From: Novosphingobium sp. SG751A | GTDB lineage: Bacteria; Pseudomonadota; Alphaproteobacteria; Sphingomonadales; Sphingomonadaceae | Length of the DNA stretch: 64,000 bases | Direction: 5' to 3' | Assembly: GCF_013149295.1 (NCBI RefSeq) | Contig: NZ_JABGCB010000010.1 | Span: 124,001-188,000 of the forward strand | Shown here: positions 45,035 through 55,525 of the stretch, piece by piece | How positions within the stretch are numbered: the stretch's first letter is position 1 | Layout of the letters: each line of letters begins with the position of its first letter | Position numbers and translations under genes: made by a program | The notes under the pieces: model-generated | Databases searched by the model: none | Told to the model about the DNA's origin: nothing | The model's input: the letters and a program-made list of their open reading frames with translations, nothing else

Positions 45035-45099
45035 ACCGATTACAGGCCGCCCTCTCGCTGGGCCCGCCCGCAGCAAGGGCGCGGAGCCTAGCAACAGAA
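45014..45099 (+). repeat. 14-bp direct repeat at the end of ssrA
   Basis: GCCTAGCAACAGAA occurs at 45014-45027, in the loop of the GGGGCGG/CCGCCCC hairpin, and again at 45086-45099, 72 bp later. The second copy lacks the strong flanking stem. Possibly a duplicated 3' processing segment of the tmRNA precursor. Confidence 0.6.
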
Positions 45100-45158
45100 T
45101 TTCCTCACCTTATCCTCGACATTTTGACAGAATGCGCCGGAAAGCGCATGAGCGCGCG

Positions 45159-46301
45159 ATGCAATTCGCCCAATTCGATGTCGCCGCCTTTCTCAACGCC
45201 AATTGGCAAAAGCGCCCGCTGCTGATCCGCAATCCGTGGAAGGAGTGGGCCAATCCGCTTGAGCCCGACGAACTGGCGGGCCTGGCCTGCGAGGAGGGCG
45301 TCGAATCGCGGCTGATCACGCATAATGGCGGCACACTGGCGCTGGAACGCGGCCCCTTTGCCGAGGAACGCTTTGACACGCTGAGCAAGGAGCCCTGGAC
45401 GCTGCTGGTGCAGGCGGTCGATCATTATGTGCCCGATGTGGCCGCGCTGATCGAGCCGTTTCGTTTTGTGCCCGATTGGCGGATCGACGATGTGATGGTG
45501 TCCTATGCCAATGATGGCGGGGGCGTGGGGCCACATTTCGATCAATATGATGTGTTTTTGATTCAGGGCCTTGGCTGCCGCCGCTGGCGCGTTGGCCCGG
45601 TGTGCGATGCGCAGACGCCGCTGGTCCCGCATGATGATCTGCGCCTGATCGAAGATTTCGAGGCGACCGACGATTTTGTGCTGGAGCCGGGCGACATTCT
45701 CTATGTCCCACCTGGTTTCGCCCATGATGGCGTGGCGCTGGGCGATGACTGCATGACCTATTCGGTAGGCTTTCGCGCGCCCTCGCGGGCCGAGTTGGCC
45801 GAGGCATGGACTGCGCATCAGGTCGATGCCATGGCCGAGGATGACCGCTATGCTGACCCGGACCTGAGCCGCCAGCCCCATCCGGGCGAGATTACCGCCG
45901 AAGCGTTGGACCGACTCCATGGCATGGTGCTGGCCTCGCTCGCGGACCGCGATGCCTTTGCCCGCTGGTTCGGCCATTATAACAGTCTGTCCAAATATTC
46001 CGAAACCGATTGGCGCCCGGAAGAGCAGATGGAGACCGAAGAGGTCTCCGTGATGCTGGCCGAGGGCCATGCGCTACATCGCAATCCGGCGCATCGCTTT
46101 GCCTTTATCGCGGCGGGGGAGGGCGTGCTGCTCTTCGTCGATGGCGTCTGTCGCGAATGCCGGGGCGAGACCGCCGAACTGGCGCGCGACCTGTGTGCGG
46201 GCGGCGAATGGAGCGGGGCGACGCCCGGCGAAGATGCCTTGGTCCTGCTCACGGCTCTCATCAATCAAGGTAGTCTTGGTTTTGAGGAAGAGGATTTATG
46301 A
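45159..46301 (+). CDS. JmjC/cupin ribosomal protein oxygenase (ROXA/YcfD-like)
   Basis: 380-residue Fe(II)/2-oxoglutarate-dependent oxygenase; YcfD hydroxylates an arginine of ribosomal protein L16. Iron ligands His126 and Asp128 ([10 protein letters not shown]) and His189 (PPGFAHDG) are seen, with the cofactor-site SYANDGGGV before them; a C-terminal winged-helix-like region follows. Start is ambiguous: ATG 45132 adds nine residues, neither has a clear Shine-Dalgarno. Its TGA overlaps the next ATG. The ribosomal-protein substrate is inferred from the family. Confidence 0.87.
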   Translation: MQFAQFDVAAFLNANWQKRPLLIRNPWKEWANPLEPDELAGLACEEGVESRLITHNGGTLALERGPFAEERFDTLSKEPWTLLVQAVDHYVPDVAALIEPFRFVPDWRIDDVMVSYANDGGGVGPHFDQYDVFLIQGLGCRRWRVGPVCDAQTPLVPHDDLRLIEDFEATDDFVLEPGDILYVPPGFAHDGVALGDDCMTYSVGFRAPSRAELAEAWTAHQVDAMAEDDRYADPDLSRQPHPGEITAEALDRLHGMVLASLADRDAFARWFGHYNSLSKYSETDWRPEEQMETEEVSVMLAEGHALHRNPAHRFAFIAAGEGVLLFVDGVCRECRGETAELARDLCAGGEWSGATPGEDALVLLTALINQGSLGFEEEDL

Positions 46302-46837
46302 CCCTGATTCTCTTCAACAAACCCTATGGTGTATTGTGCCAGTTCACCCCCGAACCCAATGGCCCGCCGCGCTCGACCTTGGCTGATTTCATCAAGCGCC
46401 CCGGCGTATATCCTGCGGGCAGGCTGGACCATGACAGCGAGGGCCTGCTGCTGTTGACCGATGATGGGCGGCTTCAGGCGCGCATCACAGATCCGCGCTA
46501 TAAGGCGCCCAAGACCTATCTGGTTCAGGTGGAAGGCGAGCCGGACGAGGCGGCGCTGGAGGCTTTGCGGCGGGGTGTGCGGCTGAAAGACGGCATGACC
46601 TTGCCCGCCAAGGCCGAGCGGATCGATCCGCCCGATCTGTGGCCGCGCGATCCGCCGGTGCGTTTTCGCAAAACGGTGCCTGATTGCTGGATCGCGCTGA
46701 CCATTCACGAAGGGCGCAACCGTCAGGTTCGCCGCATGACCGCCGCTGTGGGGTACCCAACCTTGCGGCTGGTGCGCTGGCGCGTGGGGGAATGGTCGCT
46801 GGATGGATTAGGGCAGGGAGAGTTCAGAGAGGTTTAG
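46298..46837 (+). CDS. rRNA large-subunit pseudouridine synthase (RluE-like)
   Basis: 179-residue RsuA/RluE-type enzyme converting uridine to pseudouridine in rRNA. Begins with the catalytic domain ([15 protein letters not shown]), no S4 domain, which favours RluE. Catalytic Asp44 is in [16 protein letters not shown]; the C-terminal [15 protein letters not shown] motif is typical. It is coupled to the oxygenase gene by a 4-nt ATGA overlap, two ribosome-modifying genes in one operon, and overlaps the convergent small gene by 4 bp. Confidence 0.93.
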   Translation: MTLILFNKPYGVLCQFTPEPNGPPRSTLADFIKRPGVYPAGRLDHDSEGLLLLTDDGRLQARITDPRYKAPKTYLVQVEGEPDEAALEALRRGVRLKDGMTLPAKAERIDPPDLWPRDPPVRFRKTVPDCWIALTIHEGRNRQVRRMTAAVGYPTLRLVRWRVGEWSLDGLGQGEFREV

Positions 46838-47076
46838 GCTTTTGCGGTTTCCGGCTCAGCCTTGACGGCCTCATGCTTGATGCAGTCTAGGATCTTGGCG
46901 CCCGCCATGAAAACTGATCCGGTGCAGGCCAGAAACAGCAGCTTGCCGCCAAAGCCGGGATATTGGCCCAGATAGACCTGTCCGCGCTGAACCGCGCCAT
47001 TGGCCAGCGCGAAAATCACGAGAAACGCCTCGGGGCGGGTTTTGATGACGAAAAGACGGGCGATTTTCTGCCACAT
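46834..47076 (-). CDS. Small hypothetical membrane protein
   Basis: 80 residues from ATG 47076 (AGAGG 9 nt upstream); a longer start at 47103 lacks a ribosome site. Two hydrophobic stretches: [17 protein letters not shown] and [20 protein letters not shown], ending in an acidic/basic tail [13 protein letters not shown]. No family recognised. It shares its stop region with the convergent pseudouridine synthase gene. Confidence 0.65.
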   Translation of the reverse strand: MWQKIARLFVIKTRPEAFLVIFALANGAVQRGQVYLGQYPGFGGKLLFLACTGSVFMAGAKILDCIKHEAVKAEPETAKA

Positions 47077-47415
47077 AAGCCAAACCTCTGCTGTGCCGTT
47101 CACGATCCTGCTAAATGTCCGTGTCGGCCTGTGGCTTCACTCTGGCATAACCCCTATTCGGCGCAATAGAGGTAAATATGGCATTAACCATGAAATGTCC
47201 GCCTTTGGGACATTTGGGGCTCAGCCTTAGGATAAAACTCGCCTGACGTCCGAAATAAGGGCCGCGCATGACAAGCCGGTTGCCAAAAGAGCTGGCATCA
47301 GTCATAAGTCCATCTGTCTCTCCTCCCCGGAGTCCATGTATGCCATGCGTTTAACGCGCATGCCTTTAAGTCGCACAGGGACCACCCTGCGCGGCGCCTT
47401 GGATGAGGGTGAGTG
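47077..47415. promoter_or_regulatory. Upstream region of malate synthase with repeated AAATGTCC octamers
   Basis: A 339-bp gap. AAATGTCC occurs at 47113-47120 and 47193-47200, and inverted at 47208-47215 (GGACATTT), the latter two forming an 8-bp perfect inverted repeat with a 7-bp spacer. A second inverted repeat CATGCG-N7-CGCATG lies at 47344-47362. These are plausible operators for glcB or the small divergent gene. A 64-codon minus-strand frame (47111-47305) has no support and is not called. Confidence 0.4.
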
Positions 47416-49569
47416 ATGATGAGCAAGTATCAGGACCGGGCTGGCCTTCAGGTTGATGGCGAACTGGCCCTTTTCGTCGAAAATCGGGTTTTGCCGCCGC
47501 TGGGGCTGGATGCATCGCGCTTCTGGTCGGGATTTGCCGCGCTGCTGGGGCAATTCGCGCCGCGCAATCGCGCGCTGCTGGCCCGCCGCGATGAGTTGCA
47601 GGCTGCCATTGATGGCTGGCACCGCGCGCGCGGCAAGGTCGCGGTGGATGTTCCCGAATATGAGGGCTTCCTGCGCGCCATCGGCTATATCGTGCCCGAA
47701 CCGGCGGCCTTTGCCATCGCTACGCGCCATGTGGACGCCGAAATCGCCACGATGGCCGGGCCGCAACTGGTCGTGCCGGTCCTCAATGCGCGCTTCCTGC
47801 TCAACGCCGCCAATGCGCGCTGGGGCAGCCTGTATGATGCCTATTACGGCACCGATGCTTTGGATGCGCCGCCTGCGAAAAAAGGCGGCTATGATGTCGA
47901 ACGCGGCGCGGCGGTGATCGCGGCGGGGCGGGCTTTTCTCGATTCGGCGGTTCCGCTTGCCGAAGGGGCATGGGCCGATTGGGATGGCATCAGCCCCGAG
48001 CGCCCGCTGCCCGCTCTGGCTCGCCCTGAGCAATTGGTTGCCCGGCGCGGCGATGGCCACAAGGGCGCGCTGCTGCTGGTCAACAATGGCCTGCATATCG
48101 AGATCGTGATCGACCACACCCATGTCATCGGCGCGACCGACAAGGCGGGGATCAGCGACATCATTCTCGAATCGGCGCTGACCACGATCTGCGACCTTGA
48201 GGACTCCATCGCTGCCGTCGATGCCGAGGACAAGATCGCCGCCTATACCAACTGGCTGGGCCTGATGCGCGGCGATCTGACCGAGAGCTTTGAAAAGGGC
48301 GGCAAGATCCTGCACCGCGAACTCGCGGCGGATCGCGAATGGACGGCGCTGGACGGGGGCGCGTTGACCCTGCCGGGGCGCAGCCTGCTGTTCATCCGCA
48401 ATGTCGGCCATTTGATGACCAACCCGGCGATCCTGCTGGCCGATGGGCGCGAGATCCCCGAAGGCGTGATGGATGCCGTCATCACCAGCGCGATTGCGAT
48501 GCAGGACCTGAACGGCCTTGGCCGCCATCGCAACAGCCGGACCGGCAGCATCTATATCGTCAAGCCCAAGATGCACGGGCCTGAGGAAGTCGCCTTCACC
48601 AACGACCTGTTCAACGCGGTTGAGGATCTGCTGGGCCTGACGCGCCACACGATCAAGGTGGGCGTGATGGACGAGGAGCGCCGGACGAGCGCGAACCTTG
48701 CCGCCTGTATCGAGGCGGTGAAGGAGCGGATCGTTTTCATCAACACCGGCTTCCTCGATCGCACCGGCGATGAAATCCACACCTCGATGCAGGCCGGGCC
48801 GGTCATTCGCAAGAATGCCATCAAGGCGTCAGCGTGGATCTCGGCCTATGAGGCGCGCAATGTCGGCATCGGCCTTGCCAGCGGCCTGTCGGGCAAGGCG
48901 CAGATCGGCAAGGGCATGTGGGCCGCGCCCGACCGGATGCGCGACATGCTGGAACAGAAGATCGGCCATCCGCGCGCCGGGGCCAACACCGCATGGGTGC
49001 CTTCGCCCACGGCGGCCACGCTGCATGCCACGCATTATCACGGGCTGGACGTGTTCGCCCGCCAGCGCGAGATTGCCGAGCAACCGGTGCCGGGGCTGGA
49101 GCCTTTGCTGACCATTCCTCTGGCGCTGGGCGTCAATTTCTCGGCCGAGGATGTGGCCGAGGAACTGGACAACAATGCGCAAGGTTTGCTCGGCTATGTC
49201 GTGCGCTGGATCGATCAGGGGGTCGGCTGCTCCAAGGTTCCCGATATCAATGATGTCGGCCTGATGGAGGACCGCGCCACGCTGCGTATTTCCAGCCAGC
49301 ATATGGCCAACTGGCTGCTGCATGGCGTGGCCACGGGCGAGCAGGTCATGGATTCGTTGAAGCGCATGGCCGCCAAGGTCGATGCCCAGAACGCGGGCGA
49401 TCCCCTTTATGAGCCTATGGCCGGGCGATGGGAGGAAAGCTATGCCTTCCGCGCGGCCTGCGATCTGGTGTTCAACGGGGTGGAGCAGCCCAGCGGCTAT
49501 ACCGAACCTTTGCTGCACGCATGGCGCCTGAAGAAGAAGCAGGCGGCGCGGCAACTCGAAACGGCCTGA
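47416..49569 (+). CDS. glcB: Malate synthase G
   Basis: Condenses glyoxylate with acetyl-CoA to malate. 717 aa, matching the monomeric G form rather than the shorter A form. Marks: [68 protein letters not shown] and [21 protein letters not shown] 47416 or 47419 follows a purine-rich GAGGGTGAG; a GTG at 47413 is less likely. Isocitrate lyase is not in this window, so glyoxylate could come from elsewhere. Ended by a bidirectional terminator. Confidence 0.97.
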   Translation: MMSKYQDRAGLQVDGELALFVENRVLPPLGLDASRFWSGFAALLGQFAPRNRALLARRDELQAAIDGWHRARGKVAVDVPEYEGFLRAIGYIVPEPAAFAIATRHVDAEIATMAGPQLVVPVLNARFLLNAANARWGSLYDAYYGTDALDAPPAKKGGYDVERGAAVIAAGRAFLDSAVPLAEGAWADWDGISPERPLPALARPEQLVARRGDGHKGALLLVNNGLHIEIVIDHTHVIGATDKAGISDIILESALTTICDLEDSIAAVDAEDKIAAYTNWLGLMRGDLTESFEKGGKILHRELAADREWTALDGGALTLPGRSLLFIRNVGHLMTNPAILLADGREIPEGVMDAVITSAIAMQDLNGLGRHRNSRTGSIYIVKPKMHGPEEVAFTNDLFNAVEDLLGLTRHTIKVGVMDEERRTSANLAACIEAVKERIVFINTGFLDRTGDEIHTSMQAGPVIRKNAIKASAWISAYEARNVGIGLASGLSGKAQIGKGMWAAPDRMRDMLEQKIGHPRAGANTAWVPSPTAATLHATHYHGLDVFARQREIAEQPVPGLEPLLTIPLALGVNFSAEDVAEELDNNAQGLLGYVVRWIDQGVGCSKVPDINDVGLMEDRATLRISSQHMANWLLHGVATGEQVMDSLKRMAAKVDAQNAGDPLYEPMAGRWEESYAFRAACDLVFNGVEQPSGYTEPLLHAWRLKKKQAARQLETA

Positions 49570-49575
49570 TGCAAG

Positions 49576-49606
49576 AAACCCCCGGAGCCTATGCTCCGGG
49601 GGTTTT
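49576..49606. terminator. Bidirectional intrinsic terminator between glcB and rsmA
   Basis: AAACCCCCGGAGC (49576-49588), loop CTAT, GCTCCGGGGGTTT (49593-49605): a perfect 13-bp stem. TTTTCTT follows on the plus strand and GTTTCTTG-like sequence on the minus strand, serving both convergent genes; it abuts the rsmA stop at 49608. Confidence 0.85.
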
Positions 49607-49607
49607 C

Positions 49608-50438
49608 TTATACGCTCAGAATTTTGGCGATGCTGACGAATTCGGCCACGGACAGCGTTTCGGCGCGGCGGGACGGGTCGATGCCTAATGTTTCCAATGC
49701 CTCCAGCGCGCCGGGCAGACCTTTCAGGCTTTGTCGCAGCATCTTGCGCCGCTGGCCAAAGGCGGCCTCGGTCACTCGCTCCAGCATCCGGGCCGAGACG
49801 CCTTCGGGCATGTCGCCGGGTTTGACATGGATGATCGCGCTCATCACCTTAGGCGGCGGGGTAAAGGCGCTGCGATGCACTTTCATTGCGATCTTGGGAG
49901 CGGCGCGCCATTGGCTCAGAATCGCCAGACGTCCGAAAGCATCGCTGCCCGATTGCGCCACGATCCGCTCGGCCACTTCCTGCTGAAACATCAGCGTCAG
50001 CGAAGCCCAGCGCGGCGGCCAAGCTTCACCCGACAGCCAGCCCGTGAACAGCGCCGTGCCGACATTATAGGGCAGATTGGCAAGGATCGCGTAAGGCTCA
50101 CCATCAAACAGGGTGGCATGGTCGATCTTGAGCGCATCGCCCTCGATCACCGTCAATTGCCCCGGAAACGCCTCGGCCAGCTCGCCCAACGGCGCCATGC
50201 ACCGCTTGTCCATCTCGATGGCCGTGACCTTGGCCCCCGCGCGCAGCAGGGCGCGCGTCAGGCCGCCGGGGCCGGGGCCGACCTCCAGCACATTCTGGTC
50301 CTTCAGCCGTCCGGGGATGGCCGCGATGCGCGAGAGCAATTGCTCGTCGAACAGGAAGTTCTGACCCAGGGCCTTGCTGGCAAACAGGCCATGCGCGTTG
50401 ATGACCTCGCGCAGGGGGGGCAAATCTTGATTACTCAT
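49608..50438 (-). CDS. rsmA: 16S rRNA (adenine1518/1519-N6)-dimethyltransferase
   Basis: KsgA: dimethylates two adenines in the 16S helix 45 loop during 30S maturation. 276 aa from ATG 50438, which overlaps the pdxA stop (ATGA). SAM-binding [14 protein letters not shown] and [15 protein letters not shown]; catalytic [12 protein letters not shown]-terminal [12 protein letters not shown]. The frame from 50474 is rejected. Last gene of the lptD-surA-pdxA-rsmA block, the same order as in many proteobacteria. Confidence 0.97.
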   Translation of the reverse strand: MSNQDLPPLREVINAHGLFASKALGQNFLFDEQLLSRIAAIPGRLKDQNVLEVGPGPGGLTRALLRAGAKVTAIEMDKRCMAPLGELAEAFPGQLTVIEGDALKIDHATLFDGEPYAILANLPYNVGTALFTGWLSGEAWPPRWASLTLMFQQEVAERIVAQSGSDAFGRLAILSQWRAAPKIAMKVHRSAFTPPPKVMSAIIHVKPGDMPEGVSARMLERVTEAAFGQRRKMLRQSLKGLPGALEALETLGIDPSRRAETLSVAEFVSIAKILSV

Positions 50439-51457
50439 CAGGCGGCCAATGGGGCGGCGCGGCTGCGCGCGCAATCGGCGGCGAGGCGCAGCGCCGAAAC
50501 CGTGGCGCCGACATTGGCCTGCCCCTTGCCCGCAATGGGAAAGGCCGTGCCATGATCGGGCGAGGAACGGATGATCGGCAGGCCCAGCGTGATGTTGACG
50601 CCATGGTCAAAATCCAGCGCTTTCAACGGGATCAAGGCCTGATCGTGATACATGCAGATGGCCACGTCAAAACCCGCCCGCCCGCGCGCGGCAAACAGGC
50701 CATCGGCGGCATGGGGGCCGCTGGCGCTGATGCCCTCGGCGCGCAACTGTTCGATGGCGGGGGCGACAATGCGCTGGTCCTCGTCGCCAAAGCGGCCGTC
50801 CTCGCCCGCATGGGGGTTGAGCGCGGCAATCGCGATGCGCGGTTTGGCCAGCCCGAAATCAAGCTCCAGCGCGCGCGCCACCACCCGTGCCCTGCGCAGA
50901 ATCAGATCCTGCGTAATCAGCCCCGGCACCGCCGAGAGCGCGACATGGACCGTCAGCGGCACTGTGCGCAAATTGGGCCCGGCCAGCATCATCACCGCGT
51001 CCTCGGCCTCAACGCCTGCGGCGGCGGCCACGAATTCGGTCTGTCCAGGATAATCAAAACCCACTTCGGCGAGCCGCGACTTGGCAATCGGCCCGGTCAT
51101 CAGCGCGCCTGCCTGACCAGACACGGCAAGAGCGGTGGCCTGCGTCAGGCTTTCCAGCGCCAGCACCGCGCCCTCGCGATCCGGCGCGCCGGGGCGATAT
51201 TCGCCATCGAAATCGCCGATGACGGGCAGCGCGCGATCATAGACCAGCGCCGCTTCCTCCATCGAACCGACACGTTCGACCGGAATATCCAGCCCCCGCG
51301 CCCGCGCCGCCGATGCCAGCAAACCCGCGCCCCCCACCGCGCAAAAGGCGGGCAGGGCATGAACGCGGCGGGCAAACCATGCCGCCGCGATCAGTTCGGG
51401 CCCCACACCGGCCGGATCGCCCAGCGAAACGGCCAATGGAAGGATTGCTTGGGCCAC
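50438..51457 (-). CDS. pdxA: 4-hydroxythreonine-4-phosphate dehydrogenase
   Basis: Oxidises 4-phosphohydroxy-L-threonine in the DXP-dependent pathway to pyridoxal phosphate. 339 aa from a GTG at 51457 preceded by GAGGA. Conserved [53 protein letters not shown] and [20 protein letters not shown] with metal-binding His residues. Coupled to rsmA by a stop/start overlap and 11 bp after surA. Confidence 0.97.
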   Translation of the reverse strand: MAQAILPLAVSLGDPAGVGPELIAAAWFARRVHALPAFCAVGGAGLLASAARARGLDIPVERVGSMEEAALVYDRALPVIGDFDGEYRPGAPDREGAVLALESLTQATALAVSGQAGALMTGPIAKSRLAEVGFDYPGQTEFVAAAAGVEAEDAVMMLAGPNLRTVPLTVHVALSAVPGLITQDLILRRARVVARALELDFGLAKPRIAIAALNPHAGEDGRFGDEDQRIVAPAIEQLRAEGISASGPHAADGLFAARGRAGFDVAICMYHDQALIPLKALDFDHGVNITLGLPIIRSSPDHGTAFPIAGKGQANVGATVSALRLAADCARSRAAPLAA

Positions 51458-51468
51458 GGTTCTTGTCC

Positions 51469-52926
51469 TCAGTTATACTCGATGATCGCATCGCGGCGAA
51501 GGTCGCGCATATACATCTGCGCACGCTTGTTGACGCGGTCTTCTTCCATCTGCGACATCAGTTCCTCGAACGAGGGACCGCTGGCCGCCTTGGGATCGTC
51601 GCGGCCGCACAGCATCAGCATGCGGATGCCTTCCTGCACCGAGCCGAAGGGCGGCGTGGTTTCGCCCAGCGAGAGCGCCAGCAGCGATTGCTGAAGCGGG
51701 GCGGGCAGATCGCGCGCGCGGATCTGGTCATTGGCCACCACCTGCGCGCCCAGTTTGCCCGCAACCGCATCAACGCCGCCGCAGCCCTTGGCCGATTTGA
51801 TCGCGTTGGAAAATTCGTCGATCTTCTTGTTGGCCTCGGCCTCGGCAATATTGGCGGGCAGGGCCAGAGTGATCTGTTTAAGCGCCAAAACCGCATCGCG
51901 CGGATCGGCAGTCAGCACCTGACGTTTGTCGATCAGATAGAGGATCGAGAAGCCGCCGCGCATTTCGATCGGGCCGACCAGCTGACCGGTCTGCATCTCA
52001 CGCGCGGAGGCGGCCAGTTCGGTGGGCAATTGCGCCAGACGGATCCAGCCCAGATCGCCGCCCACCGCCTTGGTAGAGGCTTCGGAATATTGGCGGGCAT
52101 AGGCAGCAAAGCTGCCGCCTTCCTTCAACTGGCTCATGATGCGCTGGGCGTTTTCGGCCACAATGCTTCGGCTGTCGGGCGTTGCCGAGAGGTAGATTTC
52201 ACCCAGGCGATATTCCTCGGTGCCTTTCGAAGCCTTCATCCGCTCCAGCAGTTCTTTGACTTCCTGCTGGCTGACATTGACGAAAGGCTGAACATTACGG
52301 CGCAGAACGCGGTTCCAGGCCATTTCGCCCCGGATCTGGCGCTTCAACGAATTGGGCGAGGAGCCGATGCGCGCCAGATAGGCGTCGAGCGCGGCCGGTT
52401 CTTGTTTGAAGTTTTCCTGCGCGACGCGGGCATAAGTGCCCTCAACCTCGCCCTCGTCGATCTTGATGTCGGCGTTCTTCGATTCCTGAATCTGCAGCGT
52501 TTCGTCGATCAGGTTGCGCAAAACCTGCGCGCGCAGACGTTCGACTTCCTCAGGCGCAACCTTGCCGCCATTGGCGGCCAGAATGAGCGCCAGACGCTGG
52601 TTCACATCGGTGCCGGTGATGATATCGCCATTCACGATGGCGGTGGCGCGGCGCAGATTGGGATTATCCTTGCCCAGCATGGTCACATTCTGGCCGATGC
52701 CGAAAGGATCGGTGGCTGTGGGCGCTGCCGCTTCTGCGGGCTTTGCCGCAGGCGCTTTGGCGGCGGGCGTCTTGGTGGCTGCCGCAGGGGCCTTGGTGCG
52801 CACAGGCGCTTGTGCAAAACCCTGCGCGGCCAGCGCCAGAGACAGGCCGACGAGCGCACCCATCCGGGCCGCCGTCCTTGCGCGTGCCACAGCCGACCCA
52901 GATCCTGCCTTTTTCGTCACCACCAT
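51469..52926 (-). CDS. surA: Periplasmic peptidyl-prolyl isomerase/chaperone SurA
   Basis: Escorts outer-membrane proteins, including LptD encoded upstream. 485 aa: signal peptide (GALVGLSLALAAQGFAQA), an Ala/Pro/Lys-rich linker, an N-terminal SurA domain (ATAIVNGDIITGTDVNQRLAL, RNLIDETLQIQESK), a parvulin domain (YRLGEIYLSATPDS...AVGGDLGWIRLAQLP...FSILYLIDKR), and a second, degenerate parvulin-like segment. ATG 52926 gives the better signal peptide; ATG 52971 adds 15 residues. Confidence 0.93.
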   Translation of the reverse strand: MVVTKKAGSGSAVARARTAARMGALVGLSLALAAQGFAQAPVRTKAPAAATKTPAAKAPAAKPAEAAAPTATDPFGIGQNVTMLGKDNPNLRRATAIVNGDIITGTDVNQRLALILAANGGKVAPEEVERLRAQVLRNLIDETLQIQESKNADIKIDEGEVEGTYARVAQENFKQEPAALDAYLARIGSSPNSLKRQIRGEMAWNRVLRRNVQPFVNVSQQEVKELLERMKASKGTEEYRLGEIYLSATPDSRSIVAENAQRIMSQLKEGGSFAAYARQYSEASTKAVGGDLGWIRLAQLPTELAASAREMQTGQLVGPIEMRGGFSILYLIDKRQVLTADPRDAVLALKQITLALPANIAEAEANKKIDEFSNAIKSAKGCGGVDAVAGKLGAQVVANDQIRARDLPAPLQQSLLALSLGETTPPFGSVQEGIRMLMLCGRDDPKAASGPSFEELMSQMEEDRVNKRAQMYMRDLRRDAIIEYN

Positions 52927-53090
52927 AATCTTGCGCTCGATCCTGTTCTTGTCGCCGTGCACCTGAACCATCCGGGCTTAACCCCGGCTGAGCCGGCAGC
53001 GAATTGGGAGCATATCGGAATATGCTGCCCCGCCATGGCCGCAGGCGATAGCGCCTTTGTCTGGCCCTGCCAACAGATGCTTGAAGTCGT

Positions 53091-55394
53091 TTACCGGAAA
53101 CCCAGATTGCGCAGCGAAAAGCGCAATTCAAAGCTGCTGCCGCGCACGGCGTCGCCAATCGTCACATAGTCGCGCCGCCAGTTCAGGTCGAACTGAAAGC
53201 AGTCGGTCTGAAACGAAACGCCCAGCCTTGTGCGCAAGGGCTGGAACGAGGCGGTGCTGGTGTTGGCCAGCAGGCTCTTGTCCGAAAGGTCGAACACGCC
53301 CGACCCGAACACCGACCAGAATTTGGCAAAGGCGATTCGTCCCGCCGTGCGCAATTCGTTGCTGTCGACCAGATCTTCCTGACTGGTGGTGATATTGCGG
53401 TTCAGGCGCGCATAGCCGACCTCCAGATAGGTCGTGTCGCTGCCCAGAGCCGCGTCCACTTCGTTGCGGCGAAACACGAAACTGTCGTGATCCAGCCGAT
53501 AGCGGTGGGTGATTTTGAAGAAATCGCGATAGCGGATTTCGGTGCGCCCGACGATGTCGGACATGCGATCCGAAAGGCCTGTGCCCTGCGGCAACAGCGT
53601 CGGCTCGCTGCTTAGGCGATAGGATTGCCCGACATTGGCGTTGATGCGCCAGCTTGGCCGCTCCAGCCGCCATTCCATGCCATAGGTGACCCGGTTGCCG
53701 TCCTCGATCCGGTCATAGCCGGGAAAGCGATTGAGCGCGAAGAGGTTGACGTCTTCGAGTTCGATGGCGCGCGCATCCTCGTTGGGGATGGCCATGTTGC
53801 GCGTGGGCGGGGCGGCCACCACCTGCACATGGGGGGTCAGCACCTGCGTCCCGCCAAACAGCGGGCCGACCAGCGGCCATGTGATGTCCACGGCGGCCGT
53901 TGCGGTGGCGCGGCCCTGCCATCCGGCGGTGCCGCGATAGATCGCGGTGCTGGTCAGCAGATTGTCGCTCGAATGATAGACATCGCCCCGGCCCAGTGCA
54001 GTCAGCGTGATGATCTGGCCCATGGGCGTCATCTTGCGCAGATTCCATTCCGCGCTGGCAAAGGCGCGCTGCATGTCTTGTCCCGCGCTGCGGGTGATGG
54101 CCAGCGTGTTGACGCGCAATTCGATCTTGCCGCCCAGCAGATCCTCATTCAGCCGCCGTCGATAGTCGATCATCGGCACCGCAAGGGGCACCTGTCCCTG
54201 CGTGCCGGTGGCGCGCAGGGTTTGGAACGCCCAGCCCGAGATGGAGAAATAGGAGGACTGGCCGATCCTTTCGAGATTGATGTTCGAACGCAGCGTATCG
54301 TCCGACGAGATGTAATAGCGGCGCAGGAACGTGCGGTCCGAAGCAAACCGGCCCGAGAAATCGAGGCTCCAGTTTTCCGAAAGCTGATATTTGCCGTTGG
54401 CGTCGAAATAGCCGCGCCATTTCTGCTGGGTGGTCAGGCCCGAAACGTCGGTGGCCGCCGAACGGGTGACATAGCCGGTGATCTGAAACGCGCCGGTATC
54501 GCCCAACTGGCGGTAATGCACCTTGGCCATCGGATTGGCCTTGGTAAAGGCATAGCCGGTGATGGCCAGATCCTTGTTATTGGCAAGGCGGGCGTAATAG
54601 GTGCTGGAAAATTCAAACCCGTTCGCCGCCGATGTGCGGAAATCGGGCACCAGAAAACCGGGCAGGGGCCGCCCGTCGGTGGCCACCTGCAAACTGGGCA
54701 GCGGCACGATCGAGGCCCCGAACAGCGACAGCCGCGCGCCTTTGAAGCGCACGATTTTCTTGTCGGGATCATATTCGACGTGGCGCGCCGTCACCTTCCA
54801 GATCGGCTTTTTTTCGCACCCCTTGCTGTCCACCACATCGCAGGCCGTATACGCGGCCTGAGTAAGCACGAAATGGCCGTTGGAATCGCGCCGCCCTTCA
54901 TTGGCCGCCAGACGTCCGCCCTCGCGCATCAGCATCAGCATGTTATGCGTCAGCCCAACGCTCAGGTCCTCGCTCAACTCCATCTGGTCGGTGAGCAATT
55001 CGTTGCCATTGGCATCGACCACGCGAAGCTGGCCCTGCGCCATGATCTGACCGGTCTTGCGATTCCATCGCACCGTGTTGGCGCGCACGGTCTGTTCGCC
55101 GCGCCGCAGGAATACATTGCCCGTGGCAACCACGACATCATTGGTGTCGTCATAATCGACCTGATCGGCGGCAAAGTCGATCTTGTCCTCGTCGTAACGG
55201 GTGCGCTGGGGCAGATCGGACGCAGGGCCCGCCGCCTCGGCAGAGGCGCCGCCCGCGCCATCGCGCATGGCCGCCGCCCATGCCGGATCGGCGGCCAGCG
55301 CAACGCAGAGCGCGGCCCATGGCGCCATCTGGCGCAGGACAATGGAAAGGTTCGGTTTGGTAAGGGGCGCAAGAGGCCCAATCAACGCAGGCAT
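53091..55394 (-). CDS. lptD: LPS-assembly outer-membrane protein LptD
   Basis: Inserts lipopolysaccharide into the outer leaflet together with LptE. 767 aa from ATG 55394: signal-like segment (WAALCVALAADPAWAAA), an N-terminal OstA jellyroll (DKIDFAADQVDYDDTNDVVVATGNVFLR), and a large C-terminal beta-barrel ending in FELRFSLRNLGFR with C-terminal aromatic signature. Cysteines in TACDVVDSKGCEKKP and near TDCFQFD could pair. ATG 55454 is possible. Followed by surA; divergent from pepA by about 130 bp. Confidence 0.95.
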   Translation of the reverse strand: MPALIGPLAPLTKPNLSIVLRQMAPWAALCVALAADPAWAAAMRDGAGGASAEAAGPASDLPQRTRYDEDKIDFAADQVDYDDTNDVVVATGNVFLRRGEQTVRANTVRWNRKTGQIMAQGQLRVVDANGNELLTDQMELSEDLSVGLTHNMLMLMREGGRLAANEGRRDSNGHFVLTQAAYTACDVVDSKGCEKKPIWKVTARHVEYDPDKKIVRFKGARLSLFGASIVPLPSLQVATDGRPLPGFLVPDFRTSAANGFEFSSTYYARLANNKDLAITGYAFTKANPMAKVHYRQLGDTGAFQITGYVTRSAATDVSGLTTQQKWRGYFDANGKYQLSENWSLDFSGRFASDRTFLRRYYISSDDTLRSNINLERIGQSSYFSISGWAFQTLRATGTQGQVPLAVPMIDYRRRLNEDLLGGKIELRVNTLAITRSAGQDMQRAFASAEWNLRKMTPMGQIITLTALGRGDVYHSSDNLLTSTAIYRGTAGWQGRATATAAVDITWPLVGPLFGGTQVLTPHVQVVAAPPTRNMAIPNEDARAIELEDVNLFALNRFPGYDRIEDGNRVTYGMEWRLERPSWRINANVGQSYRLSSEPTLLPQGTGLSDRMSDIVGRTEIRYRDFFKITHRYRLDHDSFVFRRNEVDAALGSDTTYLEVGYARLNRNITTSQEDLVDSNELRTAGRIAFAKFWSVFGSGVFDLSDKSLLANTSTASFQPLRTRLGVSFQTDCFQFDLNWRRDYVTIGDAVRGSSFELRFSLRNLGFR

Positions 55395-55525
55395 GGCTTG
55401 CCTATCGCAGAGGGGATGCCTAACTGCAATCCATGAAGGCGATGAGATTGGCATCGGTCCACCGCATCGCGATTTTTGCCCAATGCTTTTGAACGGGCCG
55501 CTCGTCCGGCCTGCAAGGAGTTACC

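Noticed and set aside
47111..47305. 64-codon minus-strand frame upstream of malate synthase
   Set aside because: No Shine-Dalgarno or domain signal, and it covers the repeated AAATGTCC octamers, which look regulatory.
51313..53169. 618-codon plus-strand frame opposite pdxA and surA
   Set aside because: Crosses the boundary of two recognised genes on the other strand and shows no domain.
53625..55436. 603-codon antisense frame opposite lptD
   Set aside because: GC-driven shadow of a well-supported beta-barrel gene; low-complexity Gly/Arg/Ala composition.
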